Below are positions 51,258 to 60,188 of a stretch of 64,000 nt of DNA, in pieces. Each line of letters opens with the position of its first letter. The first letter of the stretch is position 1. The position numbers were made by a program, and so were the translations under genes. The notes beneath the pieces are model-generated. The model was not told the DNA's origin. It searched no databases and saw only the letters and a program-made list of their open reading frames with translations. The stretch is from Paraburkholderia elongata (GTDB lineage Bacteria > Pseudomonadota > Gammaproteobacteria > Burkholderiales > Burkholderiaceae), in contig NZ_WOEZ01000276.1 of NCBI RefSeq assembly GCF_013177735.1, forward strand, positions 1 through 64,000, in the 5' to 3' direction.

Positions 51258-51911
51258 TTAGTGCAAGCCCGCGATGTAATCGGCTACAGCCTTGATCTCG
51301 CTGTCCGACAGACGCGATGCAATGGCGTGCATCGCCTCATTGTTGTTACGTGCGCCCGGACCTTGCGTGAATGCGGTCAACTGCGCCACCGTGTATTCGG
51401 CCCACTGCCCCGACAGACGCGGATACTGCGACGGAATCCCTTGACCGGTCGGCCCGTGGCAGCTTGCGCATGCCGGCACGCCCTTATCGGCAATCCCACC
51501 GCGATAAATCTTCTGACCGAGCGGGACGGTATCTTTGTTATGCGCGTAGCCTGGCTTCGGAGTCTGCGTCGAAAAATAAGCAGCCACGTTGGTCATGTCC
51601 TGGTCGGACAGCGCCGCAGCCATGCCCGCCATGATCGCATTATTGCGCGCGGGCTGCTTGGCGCCCGGCTGCGTCTTGAAATCCACCAACTGCTTGACGA
51701 GATACTCAGGATGCTGGTCCGCCAACTTCGGATACGCACCGCCAGCACTGTTGCCGTCTGCACCGTGACATGCCGCGCAAACCTGCACCGCGATTGCCTG
51801 CCCCCGATTGACGTCCGGCTTTGCCGGATCTGCTGCTCGTGCCTGAATTGCCAAACCTGAAAGACCTGCCGCTACTTGAAGCACCATCAGAGTCTTGCAC
51901 AGTCGATTCAT
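51258..51911 (-). CDS. Diheme cytochrome c4
   Basis: 217 residues from ATG at 51911. A Sec signal peptide ends near GLAIQARA. Two class I cytochrome c domains carry heme motifs CAACH and CASCH, each with a distal Met in the expected position (the AALSDQDMTNV and EAMHAIASRLSDSE regions). Soluble or membrane-associated periplasmic electron carrier, here next to resB and ccsB, which mature it. Divergent from engB across a short promoter region. Confidence 0.9.
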   Translation of the reverse strand: MNRLCKTLMVLQVAAGLSGLAIQARAADPAKPDVNRGQAIAVQVCAACHGADGNSAGGAYPKLADQHPEYLVKQLVDFKTQPGAKQPARNNAIMAGMAAALSDQDMTNVAAYFSTQTPKPGYAHNKDTVPLGQKIYRGGIADKGVPACASCHGPTGQGIPSQYPRLSGQWAEYTVAQLTAFTQGPGARNNNEAMHAIASRLSDSEIKAVADYIAGLH

Positions 51912-52034
51912 TCGCACACCCTGTCTCGTCTTGTGGGATTTTAGAGGTTTTGCAAGATACGACAGCGACTGAGTGACCGCAAAGGGCCGCCAAGGCACGC
52001 GGGCTGGCCCCCTCAGGTTTTCAGTAAACCATCG

Positions 52035-52046
52035 TATTGTACAATA
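52035..52046. promoter_or_regulatory. Palindromic overlapping -10 elements of the cytochrome c4/engB divergent promoter
   Basis: TATTGTACAATA is a perfect 12-bp palindrome in the gap between the two divergent starts. It contains TACAAT on both strands, so one sequence could serve as -10 for both genes or as an operator. Confidence 0.45.
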
Positions 52047-52127
52047 ACTCGCTAATCGCTAAGACGCCAGTCGGGCTTGACCCGTCCCCACTCCGGGTTC
52101 CCCGGCGTCTCGAATCTTGGCCTGATC

Positions 52128-52781
52128 ATGTCCTTCCTGCTCCATCAATCCCGCTTTTTCACGACCGTCAATCACTTGCGTGATCTGCCGGCCACCGCGC
52201 AACCCGAGATCTGCTTTGCGGGACGCTCGAATGCGGGCAAATCCACGGCCATCAATATTCTGTGCAACCAGAAGCGCCTCGCGTTCGCCAGTAAAACACC
52301 TGGCCGCACGCAGCACATCAATTATTTCTCGGTAGGCAAGGAGGACGAGCCGACTGCGCACCTGGTCGACCTGCCGGGCTACGGTTATGCGGAAGTGCCG
52401 GGCGCAGCCAAGGCTCACTGGGAAGCGCTGCTCTCCACCTACCTGCAATCGCGCTCGCAACTGCGCGGCATGATCCTGATGATGGACTCGCGCCGCCCGC
52501 TGACGGATCTGGACCGGCGCATGATCGAGTGGTTCGCGCCGACCGGCAAGCCGATCCACACGCTGCTGACGAAGTGCGACAAATTGACGCGCCAGGAAAG
52601 CATCAACGCCTTGCGTACGACGCAGAAAGGCTTGGCTGAATATCGTACCGCCGGCTACCAGGGCGAATTGACCGCGCAGTTGTTCTCGGCGCTCAAACGC
52701 GTCGGCATCGACGAAGCGCACGAGCTGATCGAAAGCTGGCTGATCCCCGATGCGAAGGGCGAAGCAGACGCGCCGCAGTAA
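52128..52781 (+). CDS. engB: Ribosome biogenesis GTPase EngB/YihA
   Basis: 217 residues from ATG at 52128 (MSFLLHQSRFFTTV). The G domain has G1 GRSNAGKST, G3 DLPGYGYA and G4 TKCD, the circular pattern of the TrmE-Era-EngA-YihA family. It assists late assembly of the 50S subunit. Length is normal. Standalone gene divergent from cytochrome c4. Confidence 0.95.
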   Translation: MSFLLHQSRFFTTVNHLRDLPATAQPEICFAGRSNAGKSTAINILCNQKRLAFASKTPGRTQHINYFSVGKEDEPTAHLVDLPGYGYAEVPGAAKAHWEALLSTYLQSRSQLRGMILMMDSRRPLTDLDRRMIEWFAPTGKPIHTLLTKCDKLTRQESINALRTTQKGLAEYRTAGYQGELTAQLFSALKRVGIDEAHELIESWLIPDAKGEADAPQ

Positions 52782-52829
52782 CCACGCGGCTTGTACGAGC
52801 CGGGCAAAAGCGCCTTTTCGGCCGCCCAT

Positions 52830-52857
52830 AAAAAAACCCGCCGCTTTAACGGCGGGT
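52830..52857. terminator. Intrinsic terminator-like hairpin after engB
   Basis: ACCCGCCG (52836-52843) and CGGCGGGT (52850-52857) form an 8-bp stem with a 6-nt loop, with seven A's before it. The T-run is on the minus strand, so it is strongest for leftward transcription, but it sits directly after engB. Confidence 0.6.
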
Positions 52858-53030
52858 CAAACAGCCTAATCGAAAAAACGACAGGCACCCGCTCAGGGAG
52901 GAGAAGCGGGGAGGTCAGCGCAGGGCGCCTTGCTCGATCGGTATGATATACCATTGTCTCGAAAAGTTTCCGGGAGCGGAGGCAGGCGCTACTTGTCCAC
53001 TCCACACATCCACGTTTCTTCGATTCGTTT

Positions 53031-54029
53031 ATGAGCTTCTTTCCGCACTACCGTCCGCGCCGCATGCGCCGTGACGACTTCTCGCGCCGTCTGATGCGAG
53101 AAAACATCCTCACCACCAACGATCTGATCTATCCCGTGTTTATCGTCGAAGGCACCAACGTGCGGCAAGCCGTACCGTCGATGCCGGGCGTCGAGCGCGT
53201 GTCGGTGGACCTGCTGATGGGCGTGGCCGAGCAATGCGTCGAGTTGGGTGTGCCGGTGCTATCGCTCTTCCCGGCAATCGAGCCTTCGTTGAAGACGCCT
53301 GATGGCCGCGAAGCGACTAATCCCGCCGGTTTGATCCCGCGCGCGGTTCGCGAACTGAAAAAGAACTTCCCCGACCTCGGCGTGCTTACCGATGTCGCGC
53401 TCGATCCGTATACGAGCCACGGCCAGGACGGCATGCTCGACGAAGCCGGCTATGTGATCAACGACGAGACCGTCGAGATCCTCGTGGAACAGGCGCGTGC
53501 GCAAGCTGAAGCGGGCGTCGATATCGTCGCGCCCTCGGACATGATGGACGGCCGCATCGGCGCGATCCGCGAAATGCTCGAAAGCGAGGACTATATCCAC
53601 ACGCGGATCATGGCTTACTCGGCCAAGTTCGCGTCGGCGTTTTACGGCCCGTTCCGCGATGCCGTCGGTTCCGCGACGAACCTTGGCAAGGGCAACAAGA
53701 TGACCTACCAGATGGACCCCGCCAATTCGAATGAAGCGCTGCGCGAAGTGCAAGCGGACATCGAGGAAGGCGCTGACATGGTGATGGTCAAGCCGGGCAT
53801 GCCGTATCTGGACATCGTGCGTCGTGTGAAGGACGAGTTCAAGTTTCCGACTTACGTGTATCAGGTCAGCGGCGAATACGCGATGCTGAAGGCGGCCGCG
53901 CAGAACGGCTGGCTCGATCACGACAAGGCGATGATGGAATCGCTGCTGGCGTTCAAGCGGGCTGGCGCGGATGGCGTGCTGACCTACTTCGCGCTGGATG
54001 CCGCGCGGATTTTGCGCTCACAGAAGTGA
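53031..54029 (+). CDS. hemB: Delta-aminolevulinic acid dehydratase (porphobilinogen synthase)
   Basis: 332-residue HemB that condenses two aminolevulinates to porphobilinogen. Active-site lysines lie in AYSAKFASAFYGPFR and MVMVKPGMPYLD. The metal-binding loop reads DVALDPYTSHGQDG (the Asp/His type used by Mg-dependent enzymes rather than the triple-Cys zinc type), and VAPSDMMDGRI is conserved. Full length with an unremarkable ATG. Followed by a strong terminator and the convergent dsbD gene. Confidence 0.95.
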   Translation: MSFFPHYRPRRMRRDDFSRRLMRENILTTNDLIYPVFIVEGTNVRQAVPSMPGVERVSVDLLMGVAEQCVELGVPVLSLFPAIEPSLKTPDGREATNPAGLIPRAVRELKKNFPDLGVLTDVALDPYTSHGQDGMLDEAGYVINDETVEILVEQARAQAEAGVDIVAPSDMMDGRIGAIREMLESEDYIHTRIMAYSAKFASAFYGPFRDAVGSATNLGKGNKMTYQMDPANSNEALREVQADIEEGADMVMVKPGMPYLDIVRRVKDEFKFPTYVYQVSGEYAMLKAAAQNGWLDHDKAMMESLLAFKRAGADGVLTYFALDAARILRSQK

Positions 54030-54072
54030 TTTGACGCGTCGCCCTGGCTGGCGGCGTTAGTCTGAACGCTTG

Positions 54073-54115
54073 AAAAAAACGGAGGCGGACTTTTCAGTCA
54101 CGCCTCCGTTTTTTT
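54073..54115. terminator. Bidirectional intrinsic terminator between hemB and dsbD
   Basis: A perfect 15-bp inverted repeat (54073-54087 and 54101-54115) starts with seven A's and ends with seven T's around a GC-rich ACGGAGGCG core. It serves the convergent hemB and dsbD genes. Confidence 0.9.
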
Positions 54116-54145
54116 ATGCACGCCCACGCGGGCGAACCGCTTCGG

Positions 54146-56020
54146 CTAGGCGCCGGGCGCACTCGCGCGATCGAGGCTGCGCAAAAACTTGTCCGCGGAC
54201 TCGTATCCGACAACGCGCAACACTTCCTTGCCGCCTCGATCGAACAAGATAATGCCAGGCGGCCCGAACAGGCCGAAACGCTTGAGCAGCATCTGATCGT
54301 CGGCGTTATTCGCGGTGACGTCGGCGCGCAGCAGGTTCATCTGCTTCAATTTCGCCTGGACACGCGGATCGCTGAACGTGAACTTCTCCATCTCCTTGCA
54401 ACTCACGCACCAGTCTGCGTAAAAATCGAGCATAGCGGGCTGCGCAGCCGTTTTGACGGCCTCGTCGAGCTCCGTCGAGGACCGAACCGGAGCGAATGCC
54501 AGATCGCCCTGTGACGCCGTATTCGGCGTATTGGAGACATTTGCCACGCTTGCCTCCGCGCCGCCGCGCGCAGCCACGACAGCTAGCGGACGCAGCGGAT
54601 CGGTGGAGCCTGCCGCGAGGCCAACCAGCAGCACCGCTGCCCAGATTGCCAGCGCCGCGCCGATACCACGGCCGAGCCGGCGCCAAACGGAAGCGCCCGC
54701 CGCCGCGGCCGAGAAAAGACCGAGTCCGGCGGCGGCGATCAGCAACCACAGCGCACTCAACAGCATTGTCGCGGTCGCACCGAGCACCGGCCAGACGATC
54801 CACAGGGCCGCCGCAAGCAGCACCACGCCGAAGAACACCTTGACGCCGTTCATCCATGCACCGGCGCGCGGCAGCAAAGTACCTGCGCCAAGCCCGATGA
54901 TCAGCAGGGGCACGCCGAGCCCGAGTCCCATCGAGAACAACGCCGCGCCACCGAGCAACGCGTCGCCTGTATGCGCGATGAATGCCAGCACGGCAAATAG
55001 CGGCGCGGTCATGCAGGCGCCAACCACTAACGCGGACAGCGCACCCATGACGGCCACTGCGGCAAACTTGCCACCGGAGCGCCCGGTCGACGCACGCGAC
55101 ACGCCGTCCTGCCAGCGCTGCGGCAAGGCGATGTCGAAGCCCGCGATCAGCGTCAACGCGAAAACTGTCAGCAGTACGCCGAACGTACCAAGCACCCACG
55201 GATTCTGCAGCCACGCACCAAGGCTCTGTCCAACGAGCGCTGCCGCAATGCCAAGCGCCGTGTAAACAAGCGCCATGCCGATCACATACGCCAGCGACAA
55301 CGCAAAGCCACGGGCACGCGTCACCCGCGCGCCTTCGCCGATGATGATCGCGGACAGGATTGGAATCATCGGATACGAGCACGGCAGCAGACTGAGCACA
55401 GCGCCGGCCACGAAATAGAGCCCGATGATCGCGAAGAAGCCTCCGCCTTGCAGTAGCGACTGCGCATAGTCGGCGCTGGTGGCGCGCTCATACCACGACG
55501 CGCCGGCCGCCGCGGATTGCTGCGTGGCGGCAGCACCCGCTGTGCTGCCGGCAGGCCGCAATGCGTCACCACTCACGTGATACACGCGCTCCATCGGCGG
55601 ATAGCAGATGCCGGCATCGGCGCAGCCTTGAGACGTAACAGCGAGATCGAACGGCCCCTGGGCCTGTTTCACCGGGATGCGAATCGTCAGTTCATTGCGA
55701 TAGGTTTCGACGTTCTTGTTGAAGGTCTGATCGAACTTGACGTGACCGGCCGGCAATTGCGGCTCACCGATCGTCGTCGTGCCGTTACGGGTCGCAAACG
55801 CGAAGCGCTCGCGGTACATGTAGTAACCGTCCGCGATCTTGTAAGTGACGTCGACTTCGCCGGGTTTTTCGGTCGCGCTGAATTTGAAGGCGACGGCGGG
55901 ATCGAGGAAGTCGTCCGCAGCGTGCGCAGGCGTGCCCAACTGAGCGAAGATCAGGCAACCGAACAGGAAGAAGACGGCGCGCAACGCATGACGTGCACGT
56001 CGATTGAGACCGTTAAACAT
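54146..56020 (-). CDS. dsbD: Thiol:disulfide interchange protein DsbD
   Basis: 624 residues with the three DsbD parts. A signal peptide and periplasmic alpha domain come first, with Cys133 and Cys139 in QGCADAGICYPP. The central polytopic membrane domain has Cys in LLPCSYPMIPILSA and VVGACMTAPLF. The C-terminal thioredoxin-like gamma domain has FYADWCVSCKEMEKF. It passes electrons from cytoplasmic thioredoxin to periplasmic partners such as apocytochrome-reducing proteins. Its start overlaps the end of cutA by 8 bp. Confidence 0.95.
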   Translation of the reverse strand: MFNGLNRRARHALRAVFFLFGCLIFAQLGTPAHAADDFLDPAVAFKFSATEKPGEVDVTYKIADGYYMYRERFAFATRNGTTTIGEPQLPAGHVKFDQTFNKNVETYRNELTIRIPVKQAQGPFDLAVTSQGCADAGICYPPMERVYHVSGDALRPAGSTAGAAATQQSAAAGASWYERATSADYAQSLLQGGGFFAIIGLYFVAGAVLSLLPCSYPMIPILSAIIIGEGARVTRARGFALSLAYVIGMALVYTALGIAAALVGQSLGAWLQNPWVLGTFGVLLTVFALTLIAGFDIALPQRWQDGVSRASTGRSGGKFAAVAVMGALSALVVGACMTAPLFAVLAFIAHTGDALLGGAALFSMGLGLGVPLLIIGLGAGTLLPRAGAWMNGVKVFFGVVLLAAALWIVWPVLGATATMLLSALWLLIAAAGLGLFSAAAAGASVWRRLGRGIGAALAIWAAVLLVGLAAGSTDPLRPLAVVAARGGAEASVANVSNTPNTASQGDLAFAPVRSSTELDEAVKTAAQPAMLDFYADWCVSCKEMEKFTFSDPRVQAKLKQMNLLRADVTANNADDQMLLKRFGLFGPPGIILFDRGGKEVLRVVGYESADKFLRSLDRASAPGA

Positions 56021-56345
56021 GGAGAGGACGTTGGGTTTCAGCAGTGATCCACTGGCCGTACGCGGCCGATGCCGTCGCTTGCCATGAAAGGATTTCCGGC
56101 GTGTCGTAGGGATGGTGCGCCTGAATGTACTGCTCGAGCTCGAGCGCGCGTGCCGCGCTCGTCTTGAACAGCAACTGGATCTCCTGCGCCGTTTCGATCG
56201 CGCCCTGCCAGTGATAGCTCGACTGCACGGCGCCTACCTGCGTGACGCAGGCGCACAGCCGCGCGGCCAGTGCGTCCGCCGCGAGCTTCTGAGCAACGCC
56301 GGCATCGGGTACCGTCGTCAGAATTAAGGTCACATTCACGCTCAC
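56013..56345 (-). CDS. cutA: Divalent-cation tolerance protein CutA
   Basis: 110 residues from GTG at 56345 with GGAG 5 nt upstream; no ATG fits the family start (VNVTLILTTVPD). Conserved CutA1 segments are LAARLCACVTQVGAVQSSYHW, EIQLLFKTS and HPYDTPEILSW. It forms a stable trimer linked to copper tolerance. It overlaps dsbD, as in other proteobacteria where cutA and dsbD (cycZ) are neighbours. Confidence 0.9.
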   Translation of the reverse strand: MSVNVTLILTTVPDAGVAQKLAADALAARLCACVTQVGAVQSSYHWQGAIETAQEIQLLFKTSAARALELEQYIQAHHPYDTPEILSWQATASAAYGQWITAETQRPLHV

Positions 56346-56484
56346 AAAGGCTCCGGCCAGGCACGATTCAGGTGCCGATATCGTATCACCTAGCCTCGTG
56401 GTGCCGCTGAGGCCTCTGCTGCAGGCGTGCGGCATTTGGCCGCCGCGATCGACATGCCGCCACGAAATTTGCCGCCATAAACAA

Positions 56485-56511
56485 AAAAGCCAGGCTTGGC
56501 GCCTGGCTTTT
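56485..56511 (-). terminator. Terminator of the ribosomal operon after rplQ
   Basis: AAAAGCCAGGC (56485-56495) and GCCTGGCTTTT (56501-56511) pair perfectly with a 5-nt loop, and the minus-strand 3' side ends in T's, just after the rplQ stop. Confidence 0.85.
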
Positions 56512-56528
56512 CTTCTATGCTAAAAAGC

Positions 56529-56921
56529 TTACTCAGCTTCTTGCACTTCAACTTCTTCGACTTCCGGACGGTCCAGCAATTCGACCAGTGCCATCGGTGC
56601 GTTGTCGCCGACGCGGAAGCCGAACTTCAAGACGCGCAGGTAGCCGCCCGGACGGGTAGCGTAACGCGGGCCGAGGACTTCGAACAGCTTCGTGACCGAG
56701 TCACGATCGCGCAGGCGGTTGAACGCCAGACGACGATTTGCCAGCGACGGCTTCTTGCCGAGCGTGATCAGCGGCTCGACGACTTTACGGAGTTCTTTCG
56801 CCTTCGGCAGCGTCGTCTTGATGACTTCGTGCTCGATCAACGAGTTGGACATGTTACGGAGCATTGCCAGACGGTGGCTGCTCGTGCGGTTCAGTTTCCG
56901 CAGACCATGACGGTGACGCAT
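56529..56921 (-). CDS. rplQ: 50S ribosomal protein L17
   Basis: 130 residues, the usual size for Burkholderia L17: MRHRHGLRKLNRTSSHRLAM, LRKVVEPLITLGKKPSLANR, RATRPGGYLRVLKFGFRVGD and an acidic C-terminal tail. Last gene of the alpha operon, 181 bp downstream of rpoA with a strong hairpin in between. Confidence 0.97.
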   Translation of the reverse strand: MRHRHGLRKLNRTSSHRLAMLRNMSNSLIEHEVIKTTLPKAKELRKVVEPLITLGKKPSLANRRLAFNRLRDRDSVTKLFEVLGPRYATRPGGYLRVLKFGFRVGDNAPMALVELLDRPEVEEVEVQEAE

Positions 56922-57026
56922 GTTAATTCCTTTGATTCAAAGTTTTGGTCCAGCTCTTCTATCGCGCTCGGTCTACCCTCGGTTTCCCAACGGTGACGAG
57001 TGCACGGGCCGGTAGTGAAAAAAGAC

Positions 57027-57059
57027 AAGACGCGGATTTTAAAGGAAAATCCGCGTCTT
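57027..57059 (-). terminator. Strong 14-bp hairpin between rpoA and rplQ
   Basis: Perfect arms 57027-57040 and 57046-57059 (AAGACGCGGATTTT and its complement) with a 5-nt loop. On the minus strand the hairpin is followed by GTCTTTTTTC, so it looks like a factor-independent terminator or attenuator inside the operon. Confidence 0.7.
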
Positions 57060-57102
57060 TGCCAGTGCAGCGGCGGGTTCTGTCCCGAGATTACTTCTCG
57101 AC

Positions 57103-58080
57103 TTACTTGTCCAAACCTGCCGGCGGCCAGTTTTCGAGTTTCATGCCGAGCGTCAAACCACGCGACGCCAGTACTTCCTTGATTTCGTTCAACGACTTGC
57201 GACCCAGATTCGGGGTCTTGAGCAACTCGTTTTCCGTGCGTTGGATCAGGTCGCCGATGTAGTAAATGTTCTCGGCCTTCAGGCAGTTCGCGGAACGAAC
57301 CGTCAGTTCGAGATCATCGACCGGACGCAGCAGGATCGGATCGATCTGCGGCGCACGCGACGGCGCTTCAGCCGTTGCTTCGGTGCCTTCCAGTGCAGCG
57401 AACACCGACAGTTGATCAACCAGAATACGCGCCGATTGACGGATCGCTTCTTCCGGCGAGATCACACCGTTGGTTTCGATGTTCATCACGAGCTTGTCGA
57501 GGTCGGTACGCTGTTCGACGCGCGCGCTTTCAACAGCGTAGCTCACGCGGCGAACCGGCGAGAACGACGCGTCCAGCACGATACGACCGATGATCTTGGC
57601 CGATTCTTCGCCGTAACGACGCACGTTGCCCGGCACATAACCACGGCCCTTTTCGACCTTGATCTGCACGTCGAGCTTGCCGCCCTTCGACAGATGCGCA
57701 ATCACGTGATCCGGGTTGATCACTTCGCAATCGTGCGCGAGTTCGATGTCGCCAGCGGTGACAACGCCTTCGCCTTCCTTGCGCAGCGTAACCGTCACTT
57801 CGTCACGGTTATGCAGCTTGAACACCACGCCCTTCAGGTTCAACAACAGGTTGACCACATCCTCTTGCACACCGTCGAGCGTCGAATACTCATGTACGAC
57901 GCCTGCGATCGTCACTTCGGTCGGCGCGTAGCCGATCATCGACGACAGCAGCACGCGCCGAAGCGCGTTACCCAAGGTGTGGCCGTAACCGCGTTCAAAC
58001 GGTTCCATGACCACTTTCGCGTGGCTCTCACCAAGCGATTCAACTGCGATGATCTTGGGCTTCAACAAACTGGTTTGCAT
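57103..58080 (-). CDS. rpoA: RNA polymerase alpha subunit
   Basis: 325 residues. The N-terminal dimerisation domain is typical ([36 protein letters not shown]), and the alpha C-terminal domain has the UP-element and activator-binding [20 protein letters not shown] and [20 protein letters not shown]. Normal length and start. Confidence 0.97.
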
Positions 58081-58204
58081 AGGTTTTCCTTTTCAATACC
58101 CTCGGCTCGTTACACCGATAAGGCTGACCGGTAACAACCTGAAAATAAACAGCCGAGACGCCCCCTTGCGCAACGCAATCGGGGTGCCCCGGCCGTTAAT
58201 CCGA

Positions 58205-58828
58205 TTACCGCGAATACAATTCGACGATCAGGCTTTCGTTGATATCGCCAGCGATGTCGCTGCGTTCCGGCTTCTGCTTGAACGTACCTTCGAACTTCTT
58301 CGAATCGACAGCAACCCAGCTCGGCAGACCGCCTTGCTCAGCCAGCGACAGCGCTTCGAGAATACGCGCCTGCTTCTTCTTTTGTTCGCGCACTGCGACG
58401 ACGTCGCCTGCCTTCACTTGCATCGACGGGATGTTCGACACAACACCGTTCACCGCGATCGCCTTGTGGCTCACCAGCTGGCGCGCTTCAGCGCGCGTCG
58501 AGCCGAAGCCCATGCGATACACGACGTTGTCGAGACGCGATTCGAGCAATTGCAGCAGGTTTTCACCCGTGTTGCCCTTCAGGCGGTCGGCTTCAGCGAA
58601 GTAACGGCGGAATTGACGCTCCAGGATACCGTAGATGCGCTTCACTTTTTGCTTTTCGCGCAGCTGCGTACCGTAGTCGGACGTACGTGCACCCGACGTG
58701 CGGCCGTGTTGGCCAGGCTTGCTGTCAAGCTTGCACTTGTCAGCGAGCGAACGACGGGCGCTCTTCAGGAAGAGGTCAGTGCCTTCACGGCGGGACAGCT
58801 TGGCCTTAGGGCCGATATAACGTGCCAC
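58205..58828 (-). CDS. rpsD: 30S ribosomal protein S4
   Basis: 207 residues with GTG start at 58828 (ARYIGPKAKLSRREG) and GAAGGA upstream; the family N-terminus fixes the start. The S4 RNA-binding domain (LESRLDNVVYRMGFGSTRAE, ARQLVSHKAIAVNG) is complete. Burkholderia-type without the zinc cysteines of other S4 proteins. Confidence 0.97.
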   Translation of the reverse strand: MARYIGPKAKLSRREGTDLFLKSARRSLADKCKLDSKPGQHGRTSGARTSDYGTQLREKQKVKRIYGILERQFRRYFAEADRLKGNTGENLLQLLESRLDNVVYRMGFGSTRAEARQLVSHKAIAVNGVVSNIPSMQVKAGDVVAVREQKKKQARILEALSLAEQGGLPSWVAVDSKKFEGTFKQKPERSDIAGDINESLIVELYSR

Positions 58829-58984
58829 GTTGATTCCTTCAATGATTAATCGCACGAATGCATGCACTCGCGCTAGTTCGAACCCTTTGGGTCGAACGGT
58901 GGGCTTAGTCAATTCAATAGCGCAAGCAGCCTGTGGTCGCCGGCTTGAACACCGGCGGCAACAGGCGCTAGCGAAAACAGCGTC

Positions 58985-59389
58985 TTAGATACGACGACGC
59001 TTCGGCGGACGGCAGCCGTTGTGCGGGACCGGAGTCACGTCGGAGATCGCGGTGATCTTGATACCAAGACCATGCAACGCGCGCACCGCCGATTCGCGGC
59101 CAGGACCGGGGCCCTTGATACGCACTTCGAGGTTCTTCACGCCGTATTCCATCGCCACGCGGCCAGCCGATTCGGCTGCCACCTGGGCTGCAAACGGGGT
59201 CGATTTACGCGAACCCTTGAAGCCCTGACCACCCGACGTTGCCCAAGCAAGTGCATTGCCTTGACGATCGGTGATCGTGATGATGGTGTTGTTGAACGAC
59301 GCGTGAACGTGAACCACGCCCTCGGCGACGTTCTTCTTGACCTTCTTGCGAACGCGTTGCGCCGCGGAGTTGTTCGAAGCCTTAGCCAT
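58985..59389 (-). CDS. rpsK: 30S ribosomal protein S11
   Basis: 134 residues: EGVVHVHASFNNTIITITD, WATSGGQGFKGSRKSTPFAA and the C-terminal IKITAISDVTPVPHNGCRPP followed by KRRRI. Standard position between rpsM and rpsD. Confidence 0.97.
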   Translation of the reverse strand: MAKASNNSAAQRVRKKVKKNVAEGVVHVHASFNNTIITITDRQGNALAWATSGGQGFKGSRKSTPFAAQVAAESAGRVAMEYGVKNLEVRIKGPGPGRESAVRALHGLGIKITAISDVTPVPHNGCRPPKRRRI

Positions 59390-59417
59390 TACGTTTTCCT
59401 GTAACTGTCAGTTCCGC

Positions 59418-59783
59418 TTACTTCTTCAGCGATTGCGCTGCACGACGCGGACCCTTGCGCGTACGGGCATTCGTACGCGTGCGTTGGCCACGCAGGGGCA
59501 AGCCCTTGCGATGACGCACGCCACGGTAGCAGCCGAGATCCATCAGGCGCTTAATGTTCATCGTCGTTTCACGGCGCAGATCGCCTTCAACGATGAACTT
59601 GCCGACTTCTTCACGCAGCTTTTCGAGGTCTGCGTCGTTCAGGTCCTTGACCTTCTTCGAAAATGCCACACCAGCAGCGACGCAAATGTCGCGCGAGCGC
59701 GTGCGGCCGACACCGTAAATTGCCGTCAGGCCGATTTCGGTATGCTGGTGATTCGGGATGTTAACCCCTGCGATACGAGCCAT
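59418..59783 (-). CDS. rpsM: 30S ribosomal protein S13
   Basis: 121 residues: MARIAGVNIPNHQHTEIGLT, then GVGRTRSRDIC and the basic C-terminal tail RHRKGLPLRGQRTRTNARTR. Follows rpmJ by 41 bp. Confidence 0.97.
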   Translation of the reverse strand: MARIAGVNIPNHQHTEIGLTAIYGVGRTRSRDICVAAGVAFSKKVKDLNDADLEKLREEVGKFIVEGDLRRETTMNIKRLMDLGCYRGVRHRKGLPLRGQRTRTNARTRKGPRRAAQSLKK

Positions 59784-59824
59784 TGTTTTTCCTCAAACAA
59801 AAAGCGCAGCAAAAAGCGCGGCGT

Positions 59825-59941
59825 TCAGCCTTGACGCTGTTTGTGGCGCGGATCAGAGCTGCAAATCACGCGCACAACGCCTTTGCGCTTGATGATCTTG
59901 CAATTGCGGCAAATGCGCTTAACCGATGCCATCACTTTCAT
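59825..59941 (-). CDS. rpmJ: 50S ribosomal protein L36
   Basis: 38 residues from ATG at 59941: [38 protein letters not shown]. The C+ form with zinc ligands Cys11, Cys14, Cys27 and His33 is intact. It lies between infA and rpsM as in other beta-proteobacteria. Confidence 0.97.
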
Positions 59942-59961
59942 GATATTACCCTTTTTTCAAA

Positions 59962-60180
59962 TCACTTCGCCCGGAACACGATCCGCGCACGCGACAGATC
60001 GTAAGGCGTCAATTCAACCGTTACCTTGTCGCCCGGCAAGATTCGGATGTAGTGCATCCGCATCTTGCCGGATATGTGTCCCAATACGACATGGCCGTTT
60101 TCCAGCTTCACCCTAAAGGTAGCGTTAGGCAGGTTCTCGATGACTTCACCCTGCATCTGGATAACATCGTCTTTGGCCAT
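59962..60180 (-). CDS. infA: Translation initiation factor IF-1
   Basis: 72 residues from ATG at 60180 (MAKDDVIQMQGEVIENLPNA). S1-type OB fold: FRVKLENGHVVLGHISGKMR, ILPGDKVTVELTPYDL. Immediately follows secY in the operon. Confidence 0.97.
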   Translation of the reverse strand: MAKDDVIQMQGEVIENLPNATFRVKLENGHVVLGHISGKMRMHYIRILPGDKVTVELTPYDLSRARIVFRAK

Positions 60181-60188
60181 AAGTCCTT

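Noticed and set aside
52836..52857. Terminator belonging to hemB on the plus strand
   Set aside because: It lies upstream of hemB and its T-run is on the minus strand.
57241..58134. 297-codon rightward open frame opposite rpoA
   Set aside because: Antisense to rpoA; no independent evidence.
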